Assembly: GCA_964353015.1 (NCBI GenBank)
Contig: CAYGUA010000008.1
Span: forward strand, 108,408 to 172,407
DNA: 64,000 bases
Direction: 5' to 3'
Source of the DNA: JAMZMI01 sp964353015
GTDB lineage: Bacteria; Bacteroidota; Bacteroidia; Cytophagales; Cyclobacteriaceae
Of this stretch, positions 41,742 through 49,439 are shown piece after piece; positions within the stretch are counted from its first letter, which is position 1, and each line of letters opens with the position of its first letter. Made by a program: the position numbers and the translations under genes. The notes below the pieces were generated by a model. That model was not told where the DNA came from. It saw nothing but the letters and a program-made list of their open reading frames with translations, and ran no database searches.

Positions 41742-42371
41742 ATGGATATCGAAGTAGAAAATTTAGGCAAGCGCTTCAACAGGGAATGGATATTTAGAAA
41801 TCTTGATCTGAACATTCCTCAAGGACAAAAACTGGCAATCACTGGAAGAAACGGATCTGGAAAATCTACATTATTAAAAATCCTTGGAGCATATTCATTA
41901 CAGACAGAAGGCAAAGTTTCCTACTTTTCAAATGGAAGATCAATTGTTGAGGACCAACAACTCTGTATCAATTTTGCTGCACCTTATTTTAATCTAATTG
42001 AAGAATTCTCACTTTCAGAACAACTGGCATTTCATCAAAAATTTAAAGAGCCTGTCACCGATCTCAACGAAGCGCTTAGAATAGCGGGGTTATATGAGGC
42101 AAGAAATAAAGCGATCAAAGATTTTTCTTCAGGAATGAAGCAACGTACGAAGCTCATTTTAGCCTTTTATTTCGCATCTGATATAATATGTCTGGACGAA
42201 CCAACATCTAATCTGGATGAAGCAGGAAACGATTTATTTAAGTCTATGATGGGAAATTGCGATAAAAACAGATCCATTATCATCGCTTCAAATCTCAATT
42301 TCGAAATTGATTTATGCCATGATAAGATTATTTTAGAAAATTATAAATCAAAACATAAGATATTGAAATGA
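41742..42371 (+). CDS. ABC-type ATPase without a permease partner
   Basis: 209 residues. Walker A GRNGSGKST, signature FSSGMKQRTKL, Walker B IICLDEPTSNLDE. The switch (H-loop) histidine is not seen: the expected TH position reads ASNLN. No membrane subunit lies next to it. It could work with a distant permease (a heme-exporter CcmA-like gene has similar length) or be a soluble ATPase. Cotranscribed with the HD gene. Confidence 0.82.
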   Translation: MDIEVENLGKRFNREWIFRNLDLNIPQGQKLAITGRNGSGKSTLLKILGAYSLQTEGKVSYFSNGRSIVEDQQLCINFAAPYFNLIEEFSLSEQLAFHQKFKEPVTDLNEALRIAGLYEARNKAIKDFSSGMKQRTKLILAFYFASDIICLDEPTSNLDEAGNDLFKSMMGNCDKNRSIIIASNLNFEIDLCHDKIILENYKSKHKILK

Positions 42372-42496
42372 GTGTCGTTTAAACACTAATTAAACCGAGA
42401 TAATTAAATCTTCCACATTAATTACTAGGTTTAATTGTGAAAAACCAATATTTTTACGACACAAGTAATTTAAAAAAGTTAGAAACTAAAGAAAAC

Positions 42497-42955
42497 ATGA
42501 AAAAAATCACGCAATTACTAACAGCCTTTGTGCTAGGTTCATTAATGATTTTCATCTCTTGCGGTGGCGGAGGTGATGACGATGGTACAACAGCGGATCC
42601 AAGAATTGAAATTGGTGAAAACCTTGTAGCTGTTGCTACAGGAGCGCCTACTTCAGTTACTCTAGATGGAGCTGCAAGAACAGAATGGTCAGGTTTCAGC
42701 CTTTCATTCACTTTCAACGGAACTGATGGTGGATCTTACACTGTAAGTGGTGTTCCTGACAATGCAGGTGCATCTGCAGTTTGGGGAGGAAGTGGCACAT
42801 GGTCATTTGACGCTGACGGTGGAGTTATCATGAGAAGCGACAATGTTGACATGACAGCTGCTATAACTTCAGCTTCAGTAAGCCTTACATTTGACATCAC
42901 TGGTTCTGCAGGAAGAGCAGCAGCATTTGATGGAACATGGAAATTCACTTGGTAA
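42497..42955 (+). CDS. Small lipoprotein, paralogue of the 62618 gene
   Basis: 152 residues from ATG 42497; an in-frame GTG at 42437 would add 20 polar residues before the signal. Lipobox FISC, then GGGGDDDG, an acidic surface-export-like stretch. The rest is a Gly/Ser/Thr-rich beta domain: VTLDGAARTEWSGF, GSYTVSGVP, VWGGSGTWSF, and the ending AFDGTWKFTW. The lipoprotein at 62618-63100 has the same blocks in the same order and the same ending. The family is not recognised. An intrinsic terminator follows 20 bases behind the stop. Confidence 0.78.
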   Translation: MKKITQLLTAFVLGSLMIFISCGGGGDDDGTTADPRIEIGENLVAVATGAPTSVTLDGAARTEWSGFSLSFTFNGTDGGSYTVSGVPDNAGASAVWGGSGTWSFDADGGVIMRSDNVDMTAAITSASVSLTFDITGSAGRAAAFDGTWKFTW

Positions 42956-42974
42956 TAGATATTAAGTAAAGAAT

Positions 42975-43007
42975 AAAAAAGGAATGATTCGCGTCATTCC
43001 TTTTTTT
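42975..43007. terminator. Intrinsic terminator after the small lipoprotein
   Basis: GGAATGA-TTCGCG-TCATTCC, perfect, extended by A6 on the left and T7 on the right. Confidence 0.9.
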
Positions 43008-43029
43008 ATGTCATTTTTGCATAACGAAA

Positions 43030-43527
43030 ATGTACTATCAGGATAAATACTTCGATCAGGATAAAAACAGCATGCTCCGTGCTGCACAAGGATTTGTGGA
43101 ACCCCAACTTCTCAACTATTGGGTAGAAAAAGCACTCGACTGCTACAATGTGAACGAAAATCCGATGGGACTTGTGGATGATTTCATTTTGGAATTAAGA
43201 TCAGTAAAATCTTTTAATACCGAATTCCTAATTGAACTCTACACTTTGCTTGCTGCCATTTATAGATTCAAAAAAGGCAACAACCAACTTGAGTTTATCT
43301 GGGATGGAAGGAGTCATTATGAAGTATATGCCGAAAATTGGCGAGTAGAATTTGAAGAATGGATGCACATCTTCTGTAATCAACCTGAAGTTTATCGTGC
43401 CATCATCAAAATTTGCGTATTGAAGTACGAAACCAATAGCAAATTCCTTTTCTACGGCATCCGCCGGATCATCCTCTCCCACTTCAATGTAGAGATCGGG
43501 AGGAACAGGATGCTTAGGAGTGCTTGA
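43030..43527 (+). CDS. Conserved-looking protein of unknown function
   Basis: 165 residues, no signal peptide, rich in aromatic residues and helices (LLNYWVEKALDCYN, LIELYTLLAAIYRF, WRVEFEEWMHIFC, KFLFYGIRRIILSHFNV). A cytoplasmic helical protein. No family was recognised. Its last 14 bases overlap the 3' end of the convergent acylphosphatase gene. Confidence 0.65.
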   Translation: MYYQDKYFDQDKNSMLRAAQGFVEPQLLNYWVEKALDCYNVNENPMGLVDDFILELRSVKSFNTEFLIELYTLLAAIYRFKKGNNQLEFIWDGRSHYEVYAENWRVEFEEWMHIFCNQPEVYRAIIKICVLKYETNSKFLFYGIRRIILSHFNVEIGRNRMLRSA

Positions 43528-43786
43528 TTTCGAAAGACGAATTATTTTCCTTTTTTACAGATTCACAAATCACTTCTGCAACCTTTGCAAATTGAGGGCC
43601 TTTCCTGCACCATTCCACCAATAGTTCCAGATTTTCAATATCCCCTTCAGCTTGTATCTCAACTGATCCATCGGGCACATTTCGCACCCATCCTTTTACA
43701 CCAAGTTCATCAGCCTTATTCTTAGCAGAAACTCTAAAAAAGACTCCCTGAACTTTCCCCATACATACTATCCGCAAAGCTTCCAT
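43514..43786 (-). CDS. acyP: Acylphosphatase
   Basis: 90 residues. Signature GKVQGVFFRVSAKNKADELGVKGWVRN with the phosphate-binding Arg in FFR and the catalytic Asn in VRNVPDGSVE. It hydrolyses carboxyl-phosphate bonds such as acetyl phosphate or carbamoyl phosphate. Single gene, tail-to-tail overlap of 14 bases with the upstream plus-strand gene. Confidence 0.95.
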   Translation of the reverse strand: MEALRIVCMGKVQGVFFRVSAKNKADELGVKGWVRNVPDGSVEIQAEGDIENLELLVEWCRKGPQFAKVAEVICESVKKENNSSFEIKHS

Positions 43787-43811
43787 CAGGTTAAAATCAA
43801 ATCTGCAATTC

Positions 43812-44159
43812 TTAATGTGTCAAACCACATTCTTTACAAAACTTCTTTTTTCCGTTTCTTCTTTTCATGGGTGGTTTTTTATGTCCAAAATATAAAGGAT
43901 CAGAGTATTGGGGCTTTTGAGACAGACGTTCTTCTTTCCTTCTTTTTTTCGCAACCTTTTTCATCCTTTCGCGGAATTCGGCTACTTCATCATCATCTTT
44001 CTTCTTATTCTTTTTAATCAGCGTTGATTTAGCATCTTTCTCCCCACGATAGGCAGGACTGGGAGGGGCTGGTGCTTCAACTTGACGTGTATTTTGAGCA
44101 TACACTATCGTAAATCCGAAAATAAATACAACAAGCAAAAAACCTTTGCGTATGTTCAT
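43812..44159 (-). CDS. Small secreted, very basic protein
   Basis: 115 residues from ATG 44159 (MNIRKGFLLVVFIFGFTIVYA-Q), which starts a proper signal peptide; the frame to 44195 adds 12 basic residues. The mature part is Lys/Arg-rich (KKNKKKDDDEVAEFRERMKKVAKKRRKEE) and ends KKFCKECGLTH, a C-x2-C-x3-H that could bind metal. Unknown function. 25 bases separate it from the acylphosphatase gene, so they may be cotranscribed. Confidence 0.65.
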   Translation of the reverse strand: MNIRKGFLLVVFIFGFTIVYAQNTRQVEAPAPPSPAYRGEKDAKSTLIKKNKKKDDDEVAEFRERMKKVAKKRRKEERLSQKPQYSDPLYFGHKKPPMKRRNGKKKFCKECGLTH

Positions 44160-44329
44160 GGACTTGAATTTCTTATTCAAACGACAATCTTTCAATATAT
44201 TATACCCTTACACAATTCGTGGCGAATATATCAGCTAAAGGTGGGCTTGTCAAATGAAGAGCCGTTTTGATAACCACAAATCAAGCAAACTGCAATTAAT
44301 TTGACATATTTGCGTTCACTATCCCAAGT

Positions 44330-44908
44330 ATGAAAAACTTTCTTTTCTGTTTAATCCTTTTTAGTTTTTTCATTGCCACGGCTCAAATACCAACCGAAGG
44401 TCAATTATCAAAGCAGGTAGATTATGCTGTTGATTTGATGGAGAAGGGTGAATATCAGCAAGCGGATACAGAATTCAGATCTGTGATGAGTAATATGGAG
44501 ACACTACCCTCCAACATTGCATTCTATTTTGGTAGAAACAGTTTCCATCTTGGAAAATACAAACAGAGCATCAATTGGCTGAATAAATACATTCAGTTAA
44601 AAGGCACCAAAGGACGTTTTTATGAAGATGCTGTGAAATATCTTCAGTTTGCGGAGGAAGAATATTTAGCCTTGAGTCAAAAAGCCAGAGCTCAAATGGA
44701 AAGCGAACTTTCTAGCGGAGAATATGATTGTGGAGGCCTTTCTAAGATGATCTGCCCCGTTTGCCATGGAAATGGTGTAGTCATAAAAAAAGGCCCGTTT
44801 GATTTGATCTATCAAACGTGCCCCTATTCTGCAGGAGAATCCTTTCTCACTTGCGAGGAATATAATTTATTCATGCAAGGACTGCTCCCACCAAAATCGA
44901 AAAAATAA
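44330..44908 (+). CDS. Secreted TPR-like protein with a DnaJ-type zinc motif
   Basis: 192 residues. A signal peptide (MKNFLFCLILFSFFIATA-Q) is followed by TPR-like helices (YAVDLMEKGEYQQADTEFRSVM, AFYFGRNSFHLGKYKQSINWLNKYIQL) and a C-terminal CPVCHGNG near residue 142, the CxxCxGxG half-motif of DnaJ-like zinc fingers, plus two later cysteines. Function unknown. It ends 5 bases from the stop of the convergent deoxyhypusine-synthase-like gene. Confidence 0.68.
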   Translation: MKNFLFCLILFSFFIATAQIPTEGQLSKQVDYAVDLMEKGEYQQADTEFRSVMSNMETLPSNIAFYFGRNSFHLGKYKQSINWLNKYIQLKGTKGRFYEDAVKYLQFAEEEYLALSQKARAQMESELSSGEYDCGGLSKMICPVCHGNGVVIKKGPFDLIYQTCPYSAGESFLTCEEYNLFMQGLLPPKSKK

Positions 44909-44913
44909 TCGGT

Positions 44914-45888
44914 TTACCAGCCTAAAATGTACCCAAAAATCAATGGCGCAACTATAGTTGCATCAGATTCCACAATAAATTTCGGTGTGTCAATATCTAA
45001 CTTGCCCCAAGTGATTTTTTCATTTGGCACAGCACCGCTGTAAGAACCATAGCTGGTCGTAGAGTCTGAAATTTGGCAGAAATAGCTCCAAAAAGGTATT
45101 GACTCCATTTCCAAATCCTGATAAAGCATTGGTACTACACAGATAGGAAAATCACCTGCAATACCTCCTCCTATTTGAAAAAATCCGATCCCCTCGTCAC
45201 CAGCATTCTTGATGTACCAGTCAGCTAAAAACATCATATATTCAATACCCGACTTCATCGTTGAGGCTTTAAGTTCTCCCTTGATACAATATGAAGCGAA
45301 GATATTTCCCATGGTAGAATCTTCCCATCCTGGTACGATGATCGGCAAGTTCCTTTCCTTAGCAGCGATCATCCATGAATTTTTTGGATCAATTTCAAAA
45401 TACTGATCCAATGCACCCGAGTCCAACAGTTTATACATAAACTCATGTGGAAAATATCTTTCGCCTTTGGCTTCAGCATCTTTCCAGATTTTATAAATAT
45501 GTTCCTGAATACGTCTGAAAGCTTCTTCCTCAGGAATGCATGTATCGGTAACTCTATTCAGTCCCTGATCTAAAAGTTCCCGCTCATCTTCTGGTGTTAA
45601 ATCACGATAATGAGGAATACGCTTGTAATGCGAATGCGCCACAAGGTTCATGATATCTTCTTCCAGATTAGCTCCTGTGCAAGAAATGATTTGAACCTTG
45701 TCTTGTCTGATCATTTCCGCTAATGATATCCCCAGTTCTCCTGTACTCATAGCACCTGCAAGAGAAATGAGCATTTTCTTACCACTATCCAAATGTGCTA
45801 CATAGGCCTTGGCTGCATCGTGTAATGCTGCGGCATTAAAATGAAGAAAATGTTTCTCGATAAATGAGGTTATTGGTTTATCAGACAT
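44914..45888 (-). CDS. Deoxyhypusine-synthase-family protein
   Basis: 324 residues with the NAD/spermidine-binding fold of deoxyhypusine synthase: SLAGAMSTGELG, SCTGANLEEDI, PGWEDSTMGN, and the lysine loop GSYSGAVPNEKITWGK corresponding to the active-site Lys region of the eukaryotic enzyme. Bacteria lack eIF5A, so protein hypusination is unlikely; bacterial relatives are thought to make homospermidine or transfer aminobutyl groups in polyamine metabolism. A single gene with its own -7 box. Confidence 0.88.
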   Translation of the reverse strand: MSDKPITSFIEKHFLHFNAAALHDAAKAYVAHLDSGKKMLISLAGAMSTGELGISLAEMIRQDKVQIISCTGANLEEDIMNLVAHSHYKRIPHYRDLTPEDERELLDQGLNRVTDTCIPEEEAFRRIQEHIYKIWKDAEAKGERYFPHEFMYKLLDSGALDQYFEIDPKNSWMIAAKERNLPIIVPGWEDSTMGNIFASYCIKGELKASTMKSGIEYMMFLADWYIKNAGDEGIGFFQIGGGIAGDFPICVVPMLYQDLEMESIPFWSYFCQISDSTTSYGSYSGAVPNEKITWGKLDIDTPKFIVESDATIVAPLIFGYILGW

Positions 45889-45932
45889 GTTAGTTGTTTT
45901 TTGAATAATATGATTTCACAATTAGAAAGGTA

Positions 45933-45940
45933 CAAAAGTA
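45933..45940 (-). promoter_or_regulatory. Candidate -7 box of the deoxyhypusine-synthase-like gene
   Basis: On the minus strand TACTTTTG matches TAnnTTTG and gives a leader of about 40 bases. Confidence 0.4.
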
Positions 45941-46008
45941 TCAATCACAAGTGAATTTATGTTTCAAATAATAAAAAGTCTGAAATCCGTAAAGTATCAG
46001 TGGATATT

Positions 46009-46113
46009 CTAGCTGATATAAAAAATACCCAATATGATCAAAACAAAGAAAGTGAGTATTGCGAGTTTAATAAGGGCTCTTTCGTCCTCATTTTTAGTGG
46101 TATTATTTTCCAT
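46009..46113 (-). CDS. 34-residue single-span membrane protein
   Basis: ATG 46113 to TAG 46009. The protein has an acidic, polar N-terminus (MENNTTKNEDERALIK) and one hydrophobic helix (LAILTFFVLIILGIFYIS) to the end, the profile of a small inner-membrane protein with its N-terminus inside. It lies 58 bases downstream of the anti-sigma gene on the same strand and could be the third gene of that operon. No homologue is recognised. Coding support is only the clean frame, the ATG and the sharp polar-to-hydrophobic layout. Confidence 0.55.
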   Translation of the reverse strand: MENNTTKNEDERALIKLAILTFFVLIILGIFYIS

Positions 46114-46171
46114 GATAGTGCAAGTAGCGGTACACATCGGTGACCCTACTTAACTAAAATTAGTTGGAATG

Positions 46172-47536
46172 TTAATGAAACTGATATCTAATTCCTGTTT
46201 GCAATCCAAAACCTGATGGTGAAGCCACGAACTCTGAACTGTTTTTGGTCATGTTTTCAAGAGAATATCTGTAGTTGGGCTCAATGATCAGATTGAACCG
46301 ATTAATGAACTCATAACCAAACTGAACACCTGCAAGACCCATGAAACTCATCTCCTTATATGGCGAATTTGAACCTGGACCAATTGTCACTTCTGCAAGC
46401 TCATTATCAGGATCGGTAATTTTATTTCCTAAATACAAGTTTGCTGCAACACCTGCTTTGAGGTCAATGCTAAATTTGTTATCCAATAATCGATATCCTG
46501 CCTGAACAGGTATAGATGCAAACTGAAACTCATTATTGAGATTCACGTCCTCATAGCTATATTCTACAATTTCATCTGATTGCAAAGCCTGACGAACCTG
46601 AGCCACATTTTTTATTTGAGACGTAGCAGCAATGGATTCCACCAATTTGGTGGTGGATATTACCACATTGGTGTTATTTGTTGCTTGTGCTTTCATATAC
46701 TGAACACCACCTTGAACTGACCAACGGCTGGATAGCTTCATCCCAAAATTAAAACCATAGGACAAGGATTGGCCCGACTGCATATTTTCTCTTACTGATG
46801 GTGAAGAAGCATCCAACGCTTCCGTATTTGACGCAGAAAACTGAGCAGAGGGATCAAATGTCAAACTATTGTTGAGAAAGCTCGATGACGAACTTTGAAA
46901 ATTTGGATCAAAGGTGGAAGAACCTACGCCTATCCCAGCCCAAAATTTATCATCAGCATTTTTGTTTTTTGACGATCTGGTGAAATATCCGTAGGATGCT
47001 ACCCGATAGAAATGATCTACCAGATCAATCTGAGCAATTTCCAAGGTTGGAGTGATTTTATTTAATTCCGGAATCAATGTTTGCTCTGGAGTATCAAAAA
47101 ATTCTGTATCGTCATCAATGCTTTCCGCCAAAGCAATGACATTTTTATGATTATCACCTGCCATTCCAGAGATTGAAGCTACTGGAGATTTAGGAGGCTT
47201 ATTATTTCCATTAAAATTCCTTCTACTTTGAGAGATAGTAATTTCTGAAACTAGATCTTGTTGTGGATGATCGACGATTGCAGTATCAAATCTTCCTGAA
47301 TCATTATTTTGATTGCTTAGAAATTGAAGTAATCCGATAGAAGTTGCCAATAGAAAGATAGCGGCAGCCATCCAACGGTAATAAACAGATTTCCTTTTGT
47401 ATACAGATGCCTTTTCATGAGCCAATGCTCTATCTATTTCGCTCCATACGATCCGTGGTGGAGTCTGTTCCACACCATCAAAGGCCTCACGCCATTCTCT
47501 CTCGAAAATATCCTCAGTTTCCCCCTGCTCTTTCAT
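46172..47536 (-). CDS. Anti-sigma factor with one inner-membrane helix and a C-terminal outer-membrane barrel
   Basis: 454 residues: cytoplasmic region (1-50; EDIFEREWREAFDGVEQTPPRIVWSEIDRAL), one membrane helix (about 52-70; WMAAAIFLLATSIGLLQFL), a disordered periplasmic linker (about 72-190) and an eight-strand-type barrel (about 195-454; FWAGIGVGSSTFDPNFQ, SYGFNFGMKLSSRWSVQGGVQYM, ending IRYQFH). The layout matches the dual-membrane-spanning anti-sigma factors (Dma) reported in Bacteroides. Its start overlaps the sigma gene by 23 bases. It should hold the sigma factor until an outer-membrane state releases it. Confidence 0.85.
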   Translation of the reverse strand: MKEQGETEDIFEREWREAFDGVEQTPPRIVWSEIDRALAHEKASVYKRKSVYYRWMAAAIFLLATSIGLLQFLSNQNNDSGRFDTAIVDHPQQDLVSEITISQSRRNFNGNNKPPKSPVASISGMAGDNHKNVIALAESIDDDTEFFDTPEQTLIPELNKITPTLEIAQIDLVDHFYRVASYGYFTRSSKNKNADDKFWAGIGVGSSTFDPNFQSSSSSFLNNSLTFDPSAQFSASNTEALDASSPSVRENMQSGQSLSYGFNFGMKLSSRWSVQGGVQYMKAQATNNTNVVISTTKLVESIAATSQIKNVAQVRQALQSDEIVEYSYEDVNLNNEFQFASIPVQAGYRLLDNKFSIDLKAGVAANLYLGNKITDPDNELAEVTIGPGSNSPYKEMSFMGLAGVQFGYEFINRFNLIIEPNYRYSLENMTKNSSEFVASPSGFGLQTGIRYQFH

Positions 47537-48074
47537 AATTTTCTTTGTTATTCTCTAAAATCCACTTCTGCAAAAGGCTTTTCGCCCTTGCGTATTGCGA
47601 TTTTGATGTTCCTTCGCTGATTTCCAGCATGGTTCCTATTTCATGATGCTTATATCCTTCTATAGCATACAAATTAAAAATCACCTGACATCCGGTTGGT
47701 AATCGTCTGATCATATCCAAAAGTTCCTGATAGGAAAAAGCTGAGATAGTCAAATCAGAACCTGATTCTCGTCTGAGCTCATTCACATCCACCATGGGAT
47801 ATAAATAAAGTTTACTGCGTTGATAGTTGAGAGCGGTGTTTATTACTATCCTTTTGATCCAATATCCTAAAGAAGAATCTTTTCGAAAGGTTTTAATATT
47901 CTTGAACACTTTTATAAAAGCCTCCTGTATGATATCTTCAGCCTCTTGTTGCATTTTGGAATACCGTAAAGCCACAGGATACATGCCGGGGCTGTATGCC
48001 TCGTACAATTTTTGCTGTGCTTTACTGTTTTCTTTGCAACAACCTTCAATTAACTCTTCGTCGGTGATGGCCAT
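47514..48074 (-). CDS. ECF RNA polymerase sigma factor
   Basis: 186 residues. Region 2: LRYSKMQQEAEDIIQEAFIKVFKNIKTF, with the RIVINTALNYQR end; region 4: LPTGCQVIFNLYAIEGYKHHEIGTMLEISEGTSKSQYARAKSLL. An envelope-stress type regulator, coupled by overlap to the dual-membrane anti-sigma gene. Divergent from the T9SS plug gene with only 67 bases between starts, so it may control that gene. In Porphyromonas PorX partners the ECF factor SigP, but orthology with this one is not shown. Confidence 0.93.
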   Translation of the reverse strand: MAITDEELIEGCCKENSKAQQKLYEAYSPGMYPVALRYSKMQQEAEDIIQEAFIKVFKNIKTFRKDSSLGYWIKRIVINTALNYQRSKLYLYPMVDVNELRRESGSDLTISAFSYQELLDMIRRLPTGCQVIFNLYAIEGYKHHEIGTMLEISEGTSKSQYARAKSLLQKWILENNKENYERAGGN

Positions 48075-48141
48075 TCAGGTTAAATTAGTTTTTTTATGAC
48101 TCAGTTTATTTGAGAATCGTTGTAACCGCCATAAATATTCT

Positions 48142-49434
48142 ATGAAATTTAATCAATTGCGTCTAGTATCGGTCATTATTCCCTGGCTAACATGCTGCGT
48201 TCCCATCTCCAACTCGGACTACTCAACAGATAAAAAGCTTTTATCTGAAGATTTAAATTATGAACCCAATGTAGGCATGGTTCAAATTTATCCTTTTAAC
48301 CAGAATCTAAGTGCAGATCTCGAATACCCGGTTGCAGCCATCAATGATCCCAATGGATTTTATCTGGAATTTGATCTCTTCCAAGAAAGTTATTCATCAC
48401 TTAATGTACGTTACATCCATTGCAACAGAGATTGGACGCCATCAAATCTAACGAGTATTAGATTTCTTAGAGAATATAATTCATTTAACATCACTGGTTT
48501 TGAGTATTCTTCGAATACCACAAAACCCTATGTGACCTACGGAATCCAATTACCTACTCCCAGTATTTCTGGTAATTATCTTGTGGTCGTATCCAATGCA
48601 CAAAGCGATCGCGACATTATCTTATCAAGACGAGTGATTGTTTATTCCAATGTGGCCAATGCCAGTGGAGAAGTGAAAATGAGTAACTCGATCGCCAATA
48701 GAAGCATCAATCAGCAACTAACATTTACTGTTTCTTATCAAGGTTTGGATCAGGTAAATCCGTTAAGAGATTTATACGTTGTGCTTTTGCAAAATCATGT
48801 TTGGAAAACCGGCATCAATGGCCTTCAACCTACTCTGGTGAGACATGACCAATCCTATCTTGAGTTTTTCCATTTCAATTCTGAAAACAATTTCCCGGGA
48901 GCCAATGAATTCAGATATTTTGATTTGAGATCAATCGATTATCGCGGAATGAATGTGGCCAATGTGTCAAAGGAAAATGACCGTGTCCTAGCATTTTTAG
49001 GAATGGATAAACCACGAGGTGGGTTGGCATATTCGGAACTCATCAATGATCTCAATGGGAGCTATTACCTTGTGAATTCAGACCCAGGAGATAGTCAGAT
49101 GCAAAGCGAATATGCAGATGTAATTTTTGAGCTTTTAACAGACCCAATTGTTGGTGATGTTTATGTCACGGGACAGTTTAATAACTACCGCCTGGATCTC
49201 AATAATAAGTTACAATATGATCCTAACAGAAGGAGTTACCGTGGCAAAGTACTCCTCAAGCAGGGTTATTATGACTACATGTATTGGGTAGATTCACCAG
49301 ATTTAAGTATCAATCATTTTGAGGGCAATCACTTTCAGACCAGAAACAACTATGAGATTCTGGTCTATTATCGCAATCCTGCTAACAATTTTGATGAATT
49401 GGTCGGCTATAAAAACCTCAAAACGAATTTTTAG
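48142..49434 (+). CDS. Type IX secretion system plug protein (DUF5103)
   Basis: 430 residues. A secretion signal (MKFNQLRLVSVIIPWLTCC) is followed by the DUF5103/PF17116 domain: MVQIYPFNQNLSADLEYPVAAI, LEFDLFQESYSSLNVRYIHCNRDWTPSNL, FLREYNSFNITGFEYSSNT and the C-terminal GDVYVTGQFNNYRLDLNNKLQYD. This protein closes the SprA translocon of the type IX system on the periplasmic side. Together with PorX it shows that the organism secretes by T9SS. It ends 5 bases from the ychF stop. Confidence 0.92.
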   Translation: MKFNQLRLVSVIIPWLTCCVPISNSDYSTDKKLLSEDLNYEPNVGMVQIYPFNQNLSADLEYPVAAINDPNGFYLEFDLFQESYSSLNVRYIHCNRDWTPSNLTSIRFLREYNSFNITGFEYSSNTTKPYVTYGIQLPTPSISGNYLVVVSNAQSDRDIILSRRVIVYSNVANASGEVKMSNSIANRSINQQLTFTVSYQGLDQVNPLRDLYVVLLQNHVWKTGINGLQPTLVRHDQSYLEFFHFNSENNFPGANEFRYFDLRSIDYRGMNVANVSKENDRVLAFLGMDKPRGGLAYSELINDLNGSYYLVNSDPGDSQMQSEYADVIFELLTDPIVGDVYVTGQFNNYRLDLNNKLQYDPNRRSYRGKVLLKQGYYDYMYWVDSPDLSINHFEGNHFQTRNNYEILVYYRNPANNFDELVGYKNLKTNF

Positions 49435-49439
49435 ATTTA

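Noticed and set aside
44914..45888. Protein hypusination
   Set aside because: The known acceptor eIF5A is absent from bacteria, so only the fold and chemistry class are assigned.
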